Notes: generated by a model from the letters alone, not told the origin. Numbered from the stretch's first letter, positions 17,548 through 27,334 are shown. The stretch is DNA of 64,000 bases from Io17-Chloro-G2 sp963663135 (GCA_963663135.2 CAXXRM010000005.1:372001-436000), one strand, 5' to 3'. Program-made: numbers and translations.

Positions 17548-19107
17548 GTGACGACCAACTTTGCCAACCGGACCCTGTACCACGGTGACAACTTGGACTT
17601 CCTACGGGGCATGAACAGCCAGACAGTCCACCTAATTGCAACCGACCCGCCTTTCAACAAAAACAAGGACTTCCACGCCACTCCGGACAGCCTAGCATCC
17701 GGCGCCAGCTTCCAAGACCGCTGGAGTTGGCGCGACGATGTCCACGACGAATGGCTGATCGAGATTCAGCGCGACCAACCAGAGGTCTGGAGCATAGTCA
17801 AAACCACCAAAGACGTTTACGGCGATGACATGGGAGCGTACCTGGCATTCATGAGTGTCCGCCTCCTGGAAATGCACCGGGTATTGAAAGACGACGGAAG
17901 TTTATACCTCCATTGCGATACAACCGCCAGCCACTACATCAAAGCCCTGCTCGATGCCGTTTTTGGTCCAAGAAACTACCGGAGTGAAATCACTTGGAAA
18001 CGGACCAGCGCCCACAATGACACCAAGCAAGGGCGCCACCAACACGGGCGGGTCCACGATGTCTTGTTCTTCTACACAAAATCAGAGGAGTGGACTTGGA
18101 ACCCCATTTACACTGAATACGACCCGGAATACATTAACAACTTCTACAAGTACACTGAGCCTGAAACAAGCCGAAGGTACCGTCTGGGAGATTTAACCGG
18201 ACCAGGTGGCGCCTCAAAGGGAAATCCACACTACGAATTGATGGGCGTCACACGATATTGGCGACACAGCTTGGAAAGAATGAACCAATTGATGGCGGAA
18301 GGACGCATCATTCAAACCAAACCAGGAGCAGTCCCACAATACAAACGTTACCTTGACGAAATGCAAGGAGTGCCACTCCAGGACCTTTGGACAGACATTA
18401 AACCATTGCAATCTCAAGCGAAAGAACGCACCGGCTATCCCACTCAAAAACCTCTGACCCTGTACGAACGACTCATACTATCAAGCAGCAATCCCGGTGA
18501 TATCGTGCTCGATCCATTCTGTGGCTGCGCCTCAACCCCAGTGGCTGCCGAACACCTGGGACGACAATGGATCAGAATAGATATCTGGGACGACGCCTAC
18601 CAGACCGTGCTCAACCGAATGGCCAAAGAAGGTTTGATCGTAGAACATTCCGAGGCACAACCAGGACAGCAGACGTTGACCGTTGCCAACATCCACTACG
18701 AGACCAATCCCCCGAAACGGACCGACCATGGTGAGCCGGCAGTCCTTCAACTACAAACTCCAACCGGAAAAAGAGCAATGCGGTTTCCACCCCCAAGGTC
18801 TCAGCAAGGAAGGCTGTTACTGGATGTCGGTTCATACTGCCAGGGCTGCGGACGAGATTACAGCTTTGACACACGTGTCCTGGAAGTCGACCACATAAGG
18901 CCAAAGTCAGACGGCGGAAGCGATGCCTACGACAACCTTACCCTGCTCTGCCCGCCCTGCAACAAGGAAAAGCGGGACCGGATGACCTTGACCGGATTAC
19001 AGGACTTCAACCGCAAGACGGGACACCTTCTACCGGAGAATGAAAAGAACATTCGCCATGGACGTGGTCCACGAACAACTCCCCAAAGAAGAACCCGACG
19101 ACGATAA
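17548..19107 (+). CDS. Beta-class DNA methyltransferase fused to a C-terminal HNH nuclease
   Basis: A 519-residue fusion. The amino-methyltransferase catalytic motif IV is DPPF at residues 33-36 and the SAM-binding motif I is LDPFCGCAST near residue 320. This motif order (IV before I) marks a beta-class N6-adenine or N4-cytosine enzyme, related to type III Mod and DpnA-like proteins. Residues 428-500 form an HNH domain with two zinc-knuckle pairs (CQGCG, CPPC) and the catalytic LEVDHIRPKSDGGSDAYDNL. The GTG start has GGAG upstream. The next gene starts 3 bp after its stop, so they are cotranscribed. It could be a self-contained restriction-modification enzyme, or a modification protein whose HNH part targets other DNA. 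Confidence 0.88.
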   Translation: MTTNFANRTLYHGDNLDFLRGMNSQTVHLIATDPPFNKNKDFHATPDSLASGASFQDRWSWRDDVHDEWLIEIQRDQPEVWSIVKTTKDVYGDDMGAYLAFMSVRLLEMHRVLKDDGSLYLHCDTTASHYIKALLDAVFGPRNYRSEITWKRTSAHNDTKQGRHQHGRVHDVLFFYTKSEEWTWNPIYTEYDPEYINNFYKYTEPETSRRYRLGDLTGPGGASKGNPHYELMGVTRYWRHSLERMNQLMAEGRIIQTKPGAVPQYKRYLDEMQGVPLQDLWTDIKPLQSQAKERTGYPTQKPLTLYERLILSSSNPGDIVLDPFCGCASTPVAAEHLGRQWIRIDIWDDAYQTVLNRMAKEGLIVEHSEAQPGQQTLTVANIHYETNPPKRTDHGEPAVLQLQTPTGKRAMRFPPPRSQQGRLLLDVGSYCQGCGRDYSFDTRVLEVDHIRPKSDGGSDAYDNLTLLCPPCNKEKRDRMTLTGLQDFNRKTGHLLPENEKNIRHGRGPRTTPQRRTRRR

Positions 19108-19110
19108 GCA

Positions 19111-21864
19111 ATGAAGCAGCTTGACCAAAACCGGACCGAAAAGATGGCCGAAGAGCCAATCCGCCCCAGTGAAAATCCGCTCCTGGTCTTCATCAGCAGC
19201 ACGCAGGACGAGGAATTGTCCTGCGCCAGAACTTTGGCCATCGACACGGTGGACAACTACCCAGGCATGAGGGTCTGGGCCTTTGAGGACGCCCCTGCCA
19301 GTTCCGAACGGGCCCGCGACCGATATATCAGAAACGCGGGTAGGGCTGACCTCGTGATCTGGCTCATTGGTTCAACTACCACCACTCCAATAGTTGAGGA
19401 AATCAGTGCCTGCATGAGGGCCCAAGGAAACCTTCTGGCTTTCAAACTCCCCGCGAGGAACAGAGACAATGAAACAGAGACCCTCATCAGAAGAGTGTCG
19501 GACTACGCCACCTGGAAGACTGTGGAGAAAGTAGAAGATCTGCCGGCCCACATCAAGGCAGCCCTGACTGACGAGATGTTGAGGAGGTACCGGGACCCAG
19601 CCCCGGCCAACCACGACCTATTCCTGAAGCAGAAACACCGAGAGAGCGTCGCGGAAACCAAGCGTCTCTGGACCACGCTGGGAGTGCCGGACGAGATCGC
19701 GGGTGACCTCGCTGGTGACCACTCGATCGGACACAAACTGCAGTTCCCTTCGTCGGGAACACTGACAGTAACCGCCCAACAAGGTTCTGGAAAAACACTG
19801 GCAGCACAGCGGTTGTACCAACAGGCGCTCGTGGACCGACTGCAGGACCACCTCCAACCTTTCCCAATCTTCCTGAACGCACGGAACATCAATGGAGACT
19901 TGAAGGACCAGATAGAGAGAGACACTCGTGAACACGGAACCGTATACACCCAAAGGATTTTGGTTATCATCGACGCCCTAGACGAAACAGGTCGGCACAA
20001 GGGCAACGAGATAATAGACCAAGTGCAGTCGTACACGGATGCGAACCAAGACGTGGCGGCTATAGTCATGGCCAGACCCCTGCCGGGACTAAAGTTCGAT
20101 CCGAACTCCACAACCCTTCCCGAATGCAGCGATGAAGAGTTCCTCTCCCTGGCATCAACGATGGCCGGTCGACCGGTCGACTACTTTGAGGTCCCTCACC
20201 GAATATCCTCTTCCAAGATCCCTCTCTTCGCAGTGATAGCAGGATTACACCTAAGGAATTGTGAAAACTTCACAAGATCTACACCCAGTCAGATGGTTAG
20301 CCTGCTGATCCAGAGGATTTTGGCAGAATCAGAAGATTATCCAGAGGAAACAGCCGAACTGCTGAAAAAATTGGCTGTCGCGACCATCACCTCAGGAGAG
20401 CCTGTACCTAAATCAACAGTGGACCGAAGGCCGGCAGTGCAAGCCCACGTGGCCAATTCACGTCTGGTAGTTGAACAGGACGACAACTTTGACTTCGCAA
20501 TCGCCTTGTTCAGAGAATGGTTCGCCGCCAGGGCACTCGTGGAAAGGACGGTCTCAGCATCCGAGATTGACCCAAAATCTGACAGATGGGTAGTCCCTCT
20601 GGCCATCGCCATAAACGCGGAAGATGAAGGTCTTGGCCCGGAGATCATGGCAACCCTCTCAGTCAAGGATCCGATCCTAGCTACGTTGGTTTTAGGGGAA
20701 GTGAAACACAATTGGTCAACGGGGGACGCTGAGGAAACCACACCATCTGGCTCGACCATAGAAATAGGACAACGCATTCGGGAAGCCATGACCAACTGGA
20801 AGGAAGGACTCGGGCCGCTGATGGCGGCCATAGGACCAACTTCACGCGAAGGAACCATCCCTCCACTTCTTGTCGGCAAAGGACCTCGACTGATCACCAC
20901 AAGCTGGTATCAAGGTGAATCGCAGATGGATCCGGTAGTGGAAATGCGCGAGGTCGTGAATCACTCATTCGCTCCGACAGGAGAGGACTGGCCCGCTTGG
21001 CGCAGCACGGAAATAGAACCCACGAGAGTCTGGCAGTGGGCAACTACCAAAGATGAGTTATCCCAATCGCTTTCCAAAGAACTGAAGGGCTACAGGTTTG
21101 CGCTAGACTCGACACAAGGAATCCATGAACTCACAGCAGAATTTGTAAAAACAATACCCAAGGCATTGTTGTCGACAGCGGACCCGCCAAAGATAGACGA
21201 ACTAATCGGTCTAATCAATCAATGGACCACCAAACCGGGAGGCAGCCTTGATGACGTTGTTTTCCTCGGTCCCCATGGATATACGGTCAACCATCTGAGA
21301 CTGGCTCATACGATGCTCTCACACCTTCGAAGCGCCGGATATCAGACTATATCGGATCCTTGGCCTGGCCCGGATAAACCAACACCCACAGGTGTGCCCC
21401 AAATATGGTGGGATGAAATCTATACGCATCAGCAATTGTTAGCTCGTGCCACAGCAATATTCGATGGAGCCCTGAGAATTTACAACGACATTGTGGACCG
21501 ATGGTTTACAACCTTCGACAAGAGACACCAGATGAGTTACAAGCTTCCTGTAAGGATCCAAGGAGTATTGGTTCCAGGGGGCAATCCCAAAAGACCTGAT
21601 TGGCACAGGGTGAGTCTCATGTGGTGGCCTCGGCTAGCTAATGCTGACAGCGAATCTGGAGTATTCTTTGAACTAGGAACTTGGGACCAGATTAGTGGCC
21701 AGACTGCAAAGGACCAGATGGAAAGGTCACAACAGGAATACCTTGAAGAAAGGGGAAGGTTTACCTTTTCGACTCAGATCTTCTACGGAAACGAGCAGGC
21801 ACCAGCGACCAAGAGGGCGCATGACTGGTTGACGTCAGACCTTCAAAATCTAGGATGGTTATAA
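19111..21864 (+). CDS. DUF4062/TIR-like domain + STAND (NACHT-type) NTPase
   Basis: A 917-residue protein. Residues 24-170 begin LLVFISSTQDEELSCART and include ADLVIWLIGSTTTTPIVEEI, the pattern of DUF4062, a TIR/flavodoxin-like domain often found at the N-terminus of signalling NTPases. A P-loop NTPase follows, with Walker A AQQGSGKTLAAQ (near residue 222) and Walker B RILVIIDALDET (near 283). The remaining 550 residues are helical and without a recognised family, consistent with a C-terminal sensor. STAND NTPases with such N-termini are known or suspected antiphage sensors that oligomerise on ligand binding. It starts 3 bp after the methyltransferase-HNH gene. Confidence 0.8.
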   Translation: MKQLDQNRTEKMAEEPIRPSENPLLVFISSTQDEELSCARTLAIDTVDNYPGMRVWAFEDAPASSERARDRYIRNAGRADLVIWLIGSTTTTPIVEEISACMRAQGNLLAFKLPARNRDNETETLIRRVSDYATWKTVEKVEDLPAHIKAALTDEMLRRYRDPAPANHDLFLKQKHRESVAETKRLWTTLGVPDEIAGDLAGDHSIGHKLQFPSSGTLTVTAQQGSGKTLAAQRLYQQALVDRLQDHLQPFPIFLNARNINGDLKDQIERDTREHGTVYTQRILVIIDALDETGRHKGNEIIDQVQSYTDANQDVAAIVMARPLPGLKFDPNSTTLPECSDEEFLSLASTMAGRPVDYFEVPHRISSSKIPLFAVIAGLHLRNCENFTRSTPSQMVSLLIQRILAESEDYPEETAELLKKLAVATITSGEPVPKSTVDRRPAVQAHVANSRLVVEQDDNFDFAIALFREWFAARALVERTVSASEIDPKSDRWVVPLAIAINAEDEGLGPEIMATLSVKDPILATLVLGEVKHNWSTGDAEETTPSGSTIEIGQRIREAMTNWKEGLGPLMAAIGPTSREGTIPPLLVGKGPRLITTSWYQGESQMDPVVEMREVVNHSFAPTGEDWPAWRSTEIEPTRVWQWATTKDELSQSLSKELKGYRFALDSTQGIHELTAEFVKTIPKALLSTADPPKIDELIGLINQWTTKPGGSLDDVVFLGPHGYTVNHLRLAHTMLSHLRSAGYQTISDPWPGPDKPTPTGVPQIWWDEIYTHQQLLARATAIFDGALRIYNDIVDRWFTTFDKRHQMSYKLPVRIQGVLVPGGNPKRPDWHRVSLMWWPRLANADSESGVFFELGTWDQISGQTAKDQMERSQQEYLEERGRFTFSTQIFYGNEQAPATKRAHDWLTSDLQNLGWL

Positions 21865-22195
21865 GGCCACTGAGAGAGCATATGGGGAAGACAGAAGAAC
21901 AACTCGGAGTGCTACGCATCATCCGTATAGCTAAACGTCGCAACCACGCAGATGGGTGCAACCAGCTCCTCCCCGGTCCAGGTAATGAAAGAAAGGAACT
22001 ATGCCCATCTCCAACCTCCTCTGCTCCGCCGCCGGCCCCTGTCCCTTCTGCCACCAGAAAGCAGGCATCCTGAACCGCTCCCACACAGACTGAGGTGGAC
22101 CCCATTAGTTGGACAGGATTTAGGTGGAATTAAGCGAGAGTCCCGCTGCTCCTACCAATGATACCAACACCTGTTCGGTGGACTTTCCGTCTCTT
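21865..22195. other. Spacer running into an IS3 end
   Basis: Short open frames here lack ribosome-binding sites. An IS3-type terminal sequence, TGAGGTGGACCC followed by TTGGACAGG, starts at about 22091. Confidence 0.5.
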
Positions 22196-22430
22196 TTATC
22201 TACCACCCGTGGCATTCCTGTCCTCGTGGAACACCTCGGCCGAGGTCCGGTACCCCAGGGCCTGACGGGGCCTCCGGTCGTTGTAGAACCTGAAGTAGGC
22301 GCCCAGTTCCCTGCGGGCCTCTGCGGCGTTGGCATTGGATTTCAGGTACACCTCCCCAGAGTTCCAGCGACCCCGTATAGGTTCTCCATCTCCCGAACCA
22401 CCTTGACACGTTCGTCCGCTGCTGATTACC
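22091..22430 (-). mobile_element. IS3-family remnant (3' end of transposase plus terminus)
   Basis: The C-terminal part of an OrfB-type integrase core is readable on the minus strand: EARRELGAYFRFYNDRRP and LGYRTSAEVFHED, ending near 22196. The preceding part of the transposase is only visible in another frame, so the gene is frameshifted and 5'-truncated. The IS3-like terminus lies at 22091-22130. No first orf is present. Confidence 0.75.
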
Positions 22431-22455
22431 GCGGTGGGACATCGACCGGAGGCCC

Positions 22456-22641
22456 AACCAATAAACCCCCACCCGCCACTTTCCCCCTGACGACAGCGGC
22501 GGGCCCAAGCCTCAAATAGCAAGCTCTGTCGGATACCTTCCTTTCAAAGTGAGAATAATTCAGGTTGAGGTCCCGCCAGCACCTTCGGATTAATTCCCGT
22601 TTTTCACGCCTGAGGGTAAAATTCGCCCTCAATCCCTAATC
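22456..22641 (+). repeat. Dispersed repeat family 2, long copy A
   Basis: It shares ordered blocks with 42335-42496: AACCAATAAACCC, GGCGGGCCCAAGC, GAATAATTC, GTCCCGCCA, TTCACGCCT and CCCTCAATCCCTAAT. The first half has inverted GC-rich arms (CCCGCC / GGCGGG). It lies immediately beside an IS3 remnant. It has no coding capacity and may be a MITE or a structured repeat. Confidence 0.6.
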
Positions 22642-22677
22642 GAAAGCACTCTGGACGGAGAAACTCAATACGCCGCA

Positions 22678-22875
22678 GTGGAAATATCCTTCACTGGGAC
22701 CGCCGGGGATGCCGAACGGGCCATCCGAAATACCAATTTTTTGACCCAGCTCACCGGTTGCCCGGCAACTCCGGCCGTGGTCAGCGTCAAGAAGAACGCC
22801 GCTCTCGACTCCCGCATAGAGTCTGGAAGTCTTCACTGGCACTACGTCATGAAATGGGACCGGGACCTGGAATAA
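22678..22875 (+). CDS. Hypothetical protein, probably an N-terminally truncated fragment
   Basis: A 65-residue frame with protein-like composition (EISFTGTAGDAERAIRNTNF, ESGSLHWHYVMKWDRDLE). The frame stays open upstream into the repeat at 22456-22641 without an ATG, so the GTG at 22678 is only nominal. It is probably the tail of a gene whose front was lost to the repeat or IS. No family was recognised. Confidence 0.3.
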   Translation: MEISFTGTAGDAERAIRNTNFLTQLTGCPATPAVVSVKKNAALDSRIESGSLHWHYVMKWDRDLE

Positions 22876-23007
22876 CCGGCCAGGCACGAATTTCTCCAAC
22901 ACCCCTCAGCAACGGGCAGCCTCGCAACTCTCCCGCGGTCCCAACACCACAACTCCCCTTAGGGCAACAGGCGGGCCAGTGCGCGGGTTGCCGGATGGGA
23001 AGACGAA

Positions 23008-23298
23008 ATGTTGGCAATTAGAGGAGAAATTATGGTTGGCCACCTGAAACCCCTGGTAACGGAGGTCGGCTTGGCCGAGGCGTTAGACCGGTTGGTTGAT
23101 GAACAGGACCCTCACTTAGGCAGTTGTCCAAAAGACCGGGCCCACGTCACTTCCTTGCCTTACCGCGACAGTCATTGCTGGCCCATCGTTGATAGGCAAG
23201 GTGACCAAAGGGGGTTTTGTACGCTATCATCGATAGTAACGGCGACAATTTTTCGTAAGCCCGTAGTGTTGTGCATTAAATACAGACGCTTGCCTTAG
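23008..23298 (+). CDS. Hypothetical short ORF
   Basis: A 96-residue frame. A second start (MVGHLKPLVTEVGLAEALDR) at 23032 is preceded by AGAGGAGA, a plausible ribosome-binding site. The first 30 residues look like a helix. The C-terminal half is less convincing. It is flanked by repeats and by the minus-strand SIR2 operon, so it may be a remnant. Confidence 0.3.
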   Translation: MLAIRGEIMVGHLKPLVTEVGLAEALDRLVDEQDPHLGSCPKDRAHVTSLPYRDSHCWPIVDRQGDQRGFCTLSSIVTATIFRKPVVLCIKYRRLP

Positions 23299-23442
23299 CG
23301 GGATTCACCGAACTGATGGCCGGGTCCGGGCGGCGTCGATGCTCTTCGACGCATCTCCAAAGACGGTTGGGTAGTGCGCATATGTGCGCCAGCTTCTGAC
23401 ATCTTCATTACGGCGTGCCTTGAGAGCTGCAGTGGATCGCCG

Positions 23443-26217
23443 CTATCGCTCCGACTCGTAAGACATCACCACGTTTCTGGTTTCTGGAAATGGGTCGCTC
23501 CTGCCAATGTCCAACCATTTGACAACGGCAGCGTCGTTCTCAAACCCATTTGGCGCTATTTTTGTCGCTAGCTGAGCACAGAGCAATCTTAATGTATGCA
23601 CATCCCAGCCAATGTCTTCTTGTGCATCATATTCTAGCTTCTCAGCAAGGTAACTAAGACCTTGCAACACAAGTGGCCCGATCGTATCTCGATGTGATTG
23701 GGATCCTATGTCAAACACTAACGCGGCGCAAACCAGAGCCTCTAAAAGTGCGACCCTTCGATCAGAGGCAATTATGACTCCCACTTCGCGAATCAAGTCA
23801 TCTGGAACCGGACGCAACGTCGAAGTTGCCGAGGCTGAAAGCCAAGACCGTATCGCTGCCATAGTACCTCTAACACGTGTGTCATCTTCAGACGCCAATC
23901 CTGTCCTTAGCCAAAGGGAAAAATCGTCGAAATGGTGTGGCATTGCCCTAACTAAACCCGGGATAACTGCGAACCCCAGAGCTATGCGTATATCATTTAT
24001 CGGTCCGAGTAGAGAATCTTTTGACTGGCTCCGCGTCCCAAGCATGAATTCCAGTCGTCGGTAAAGGTTCTGGGCAATATGTTCGGGCATCGTAATTTCG
24101 GCTGCTACAGAACCCACATGCCTGATCGCAGACCTAACACCTAAATTGAACCTATTTGAACTTGAAGAGAACATCTCGACTAGTTTCTCTATGTGGATTG
24201 CTATTTGCTGCTCCTCTTCAATCGACAGCACAAATGGCCGGCCCCTTCCTCTCAATCCGATAACAGCAGCTCCAACCTGGGCCAGCATATCACTTGAGTA
24301 ATCCAATCCTTTGCCCTGACTCTCAGGGTTCGAAGTTAGCCACTTCAGTCTGAATGACCGCTCCGCTTCGCCTTCCTCCATTTCCGGCAGGGTAAAATAA
24401 ACCCAATCTAATGGCGAGTTGGGTGTTGTTGAGTTTTGTAGGATAGGGTCAGAGTTGCTCCAAAGAGCATTGGCGATATCTGATGAATTCTTGTCTGTGA
24501 GACTGTGTGAAATCACTAGTGGTATTAACCTGAATGTCGCTCGTTTACGTGCATCATCGTTAGCGAGCAATCCACGTATCAGAAAACTGACGACCTCCTG
24601 GTAGCGATTTTCGTTTATAGCTGTGCGTTCGGACGGCAAATCGTCGGCGTCTATGAAATCTCCAGGGTCTGGACAATTTGTACCTGCCGCAAAGTTGTCC
24701 AATCCCACCATTGGTGCAGTCAACAGATCGAACGCGCGACCCCTGCGGCGGTCCTTCGAGAGAGCTTCCCAAGCGCGCTCCAGCATGTTTCCTAGAGGAG
24801 GTCCCAGCCAATTATCTTGGGCAACTCGATCAGTGCGATAGCATTCAAGCCCAAGATCCACAGTATCATTCACCATATCTGGGGGAAGGCGTAGTACTAG
24901 CCGAGACAAGACCTCCAAGGCTACCCGCATTCGTTCAACCCCCGAAATACCACCGCGGAGTTCGTCCGACGTAAACAAGCGAGGAAGCGCATACTTAATT
25001 ACACCCATGCATAACTGGGCAATCTCCGCCACGGTTTCACCTGGTAACCTGGCAAGGTGGGTCCGTGACAGCACCCGTTGGAGCATCTTGTCCTTGTCAT
25101 AAGTAGATACGCGAAGCACCAGCCTTATTGCCAGTTTTGGATTAGTCGTAACCAACTCGTCCGCTGCCAAAGTTAGAAGGTCTGACACCATAGACATAGG
25201 GAAGTCCGTATCGCGCCCAGGGTTGTTGACTGGAGGTACTCCTGCTACTTCAAGTAAGCGAATTGCTCTATATGCGGCTATCAGGCGGTAGCGACTCAGG
25301 TTCGAATAGCGAACGCGGGTGCCCTGTCTCACTCCCACATCGAACGATGGTGCTTCATCTTGCCCATCAGTACGCATAATCGCTCGCCTGACATGGTCAG
25401 TCTCAGCTCCCGAATCGCACTTCAGGGAAGCGAGCTTAGACCATTCTCTGAAGATGCTCTGCCGGTTATTCATCGTGAGTGTGGAAGCTAAAGCCCAGCC
25501 CTCCCGCGATGCGCTTGCGATGCTTTTACCCTCTGCGGAGGCTTGTCTTAGGGAATTGAGTGCCCTTTCAACCAACGAGATTGAATCATCGTAACGGCGC
25601 GCCTCCGTTAGCAACGCAGCTTTGCGAAGCATCCATGCAGGATCACAATTCTCGACTGTCCATCCATCAAGCAATTCGTTCAGATGACCAAACTCCAGCG
25701 AATAGACTGCCCACAGACACCGTTCCTGCTGGATCCTATGTTCGATATCGGGCCCATCGTTGACGAATGGCTTCAAGGCGTCAAGACGTTGTTCAAACAG
25801 GGACAGATTGCAATCAAGACGCGCATCCGTTACCAACACAAGCGCTACCGCTATCCAAGCCTCACGTACCTCGGCCCAGTCGTCACGCGTTGCGTGAAAG
25901 CCCCCAATTGTGTGCTTCTCGCAATCGATCTCATGCAATGCTTGTTTCGCAGCAGCCTCAAGGTCAGGTGTGATCGGTTCAAGTAGGATTTCCTTGCGCC
26001 ACATCAACTCACGAATAGCTTTGAGCTGGTCTACCGGCGTGAAGTGAGAAAATGCATTTAGAATGGGCGGCTCCCATTCAACTATGCGGTGACTGAGATC
26101 AGAACGTTCTTGGCCGGATGGGAAAACTAGCCACCCTGGATAGAGTTTTCTATTGTGTGCCCAAATATCGAGAACGTTTCTGATGCGGTCCAGCGGTTCA
26201 CTGTTGTTGGGCTGCAT
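23443..26217 (-). CDS. Large helical protein of unknown family, partner of SIR2 protein
   Basis: A 924-residue, probably all-helical cytoplasmic protein. I do not recognise a family. It lacks a Walker motif, membrane segment or Cys cluster. Segments such as PAWMLRKAALLTEARRYDDS (near residue 190) look like a TPR helix pair, and the C-terminal half has repeated helix pairs typical of HEAT/ARM solenoids. Its ATG overlaps the stop of the SIR2-domain gene by one base (TAATG), so the proteins are made together. By analogy with SIR2-based antiphage systems, where an NADase is paired with or fused to a sensor, this would be the sensor or scaffold. That role is inferred from context only. Confidence 0.75.
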   Translation of the reverse strand: MQPNNSEPLDRIRNVLDIWAHNRKLYPGWLVFPSGQERSDLSHRIVEWEPPILNAFSHFTPVDQLKAIRELMWRKEILLEPITPDLEAAAKQALHEIDCEKHTIGGFHATRDDWAEVREAWIAVALVLVTDARLDCNLSLFEQRLDALKPFVNDGPDIEHRIQQERCLWAVYSLEFGHLNELLDGWTVENCDPAWMLRKAALLTEARRYDDSISLVERALNSLRQASAEGKSIASASREGWALASTLTMNNRQSIFREWSKLASLKCDSGAETDHVRRAIMRTDGQDEAPSFDVGVRQGTRVRYSNLSRYRLIAAYRAIRLLEVAGVPPVNNPGRDTDFPMSMVSDLLTLAADELVTTNPKLAIRLVLRVSTYDKDKMLQRVLSRTHLARLPGETVAEIAQLCMGVIKYALPRLFTSDELRGGISGVERMRVALEVLSRLVLRLPPDMVNDTVDLGLECYRTDRVAQDNWLGPPLGNMLERAWEALSKDRRRGRAFDLLTAPMVGLDNFAAGTNCPDPGDFIDADDLPSERTAINENRYQEVVSFLIRGLLANDDARKRATFRLIPLVISHSLTDKNSSDIANALWSNSDPILQNSTTPNSPLDWVYFTLPEMEEGEAERSFRLKWLTSNPESQGKGLDYSSDMLAQVGAAVIGLRGRGRPFVLSIEEEQQIAIHIEKLVEMFSSSSNRFNLGVRSAIRHVGSVAAEITMPEHIAQNLYRRLEFMLGTRSQSKDSLLGPINDIRIALGFAVIPGLVRAMPHHFDDFSLWLRTGLASEDDTRVRGTMAAIRSWLSASATSTLRPVPDDLIREVGVIIASDRRVALLEALVCAALVFDIGSQSHRDTIGPLVLQGLSYLAEKLEYDAQEDIGWDVHTLRLLCAQLATKIAPNGFENDAAVVKWLDIGRSDPFPETRNVVMSYESER

Positions 26218-27251
26218 TATCTTGGTTCGTTCCTGTACTCTGGCTCCCCTATAGGTACATCAGGAACAATTCTATACACAGGCCGTAGGTGTTTGGGTAT
26301 AGGGGTTTCCTCTTCTTCTGGTGGTGAAGGCCAAGTTGTCTCGTCGTAGGGTCGACTTGGCTCCAGTGTATGGAGCAACCACTCGGTCGCGTATTCGTGG
26401 CGACGATACACAGGCCAAGTCGAAGCCTCCGGGTGGTTCGCAACGTCAATTGGCACTACGCCACGCGCTTCAAGTAGGCGACGTTGATGAGGCGATAGAC
26501 CCAGCCAACCGGCCAGGTAAATCTTGGGGGCTGCTTCACCAAGATTGTCGCGTACCCAGCCTGACCAACTGAGGAAGTTGGGGTCCGCGCCTGAGAAGCC
26601 GATGAGGAAAAAAACGGTCTCCATCATTGCCTGCTGGACCGTATTTACAAACGGCGCGAACTCGGTGGGGTAGGTTCGGTAGTCTTCTTCTGTAACGATG
26701 AGCGGAAATTGCGAAGGAAATGAACCATGTAACTTGATGATACGTGGATGGTCCACTATGGGAAGTTGCTTCGTACTCTGAACGACGCGGTACGGATGTT
26801 CCAAAGTCTCCGAGCTCGCGCGTTCCAATAGCGTATCCCAGTTAGTGGTGAAGACGTCGCGCCAAGGCAGTTTCAACAACCGGACATGCGCCTGTCCTGG
26901 TGTAAACTCGCTATTTCGAATGAGCTCGTTGAGGAGTCTGTACAGGTCGCTCCGCCCAAAAGCAGTATCATACTCTTGGGCCAATCTCAAAGCGTTTTCA
27001 ACCGACGGAGGCACTACACTTCCGCCGTAGGAGCTACCTCCGGCACCCTCAGGATACAACTGGCGGAAGAGTTCCTCAGCTATATCGATCCACAAGGGCA
27101 TGTCACGAGCATCGAATCGGGTTTTCTGCGCGTTTCGGCTGAACCCACTACCAATCATGACGGAAGCTCTTGAGATAGGACGGATACTCAAGGCATCACG
27201 GACTTTGTTGATATGGCTCTGGTCGGGGATGGTTTGGGTATTCTCCGACAA
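26217..27251 (-). CDS. SIR2-domain protein (putative NADase effector)
   Basis: A protein of about 344 residues with the SIR2-like NAD-binding fold of defence proteins: ASVMIGSGFSRNA (NAD-binding glycine loop), DVFTTNWDTLLER, RIIKLHGSF (catalytic His) and VFFLIGFSGADPNF. The family cleaves NAD+ to deplete it during phage infection. I chose TTG at 27251 because AAGGAAG precedes it. The frame extends to TTG 27329, which abuts an IS3 terminus and lacks a ribosome-binding site. The native promoter may therefore have been displaced. It is followed in overlap by the 924-residue gene. Confidence 0.85.
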   Translation of the reverse strand: MSENTQTIPDQSHINKVRDALSIRPISRASVMIGSGFSRNAQKTRFDARDMPLWIDIAEELFRQLYPEGAGGSSYGGSVVPPSVENALRLAQEYDTAFGRSDLYRLLNELIRNSEFTPGQAHVRLLKLPWRDVFTTNWDTLLERASSETLEHPYRVVQSTKQLPIVDHPRIIKLHGSFPSQFPLIVTEEDYRTYPTEFAPFVNTVQQAMMETVFFLIGFSGADPNFLSWSGWVRDNLGEAAPKIYLAGWLGLSPHQRRLLEARGVVPIDVANHPEASTWPVYRRHEYATEWLLHTLEPSRPYDETTWPSPPEEEETPIPKHLRPVYRIVPDVPIGEPEYRNEPR

Positions 27252-27334
27252 TTCAGCTTCCTTGAGACCTATGGGCCCACTGGGATGTTCGTCTGAAGTA
27301 TTATGGTCAGATGCGACAGAGAACCGCAACGAGT

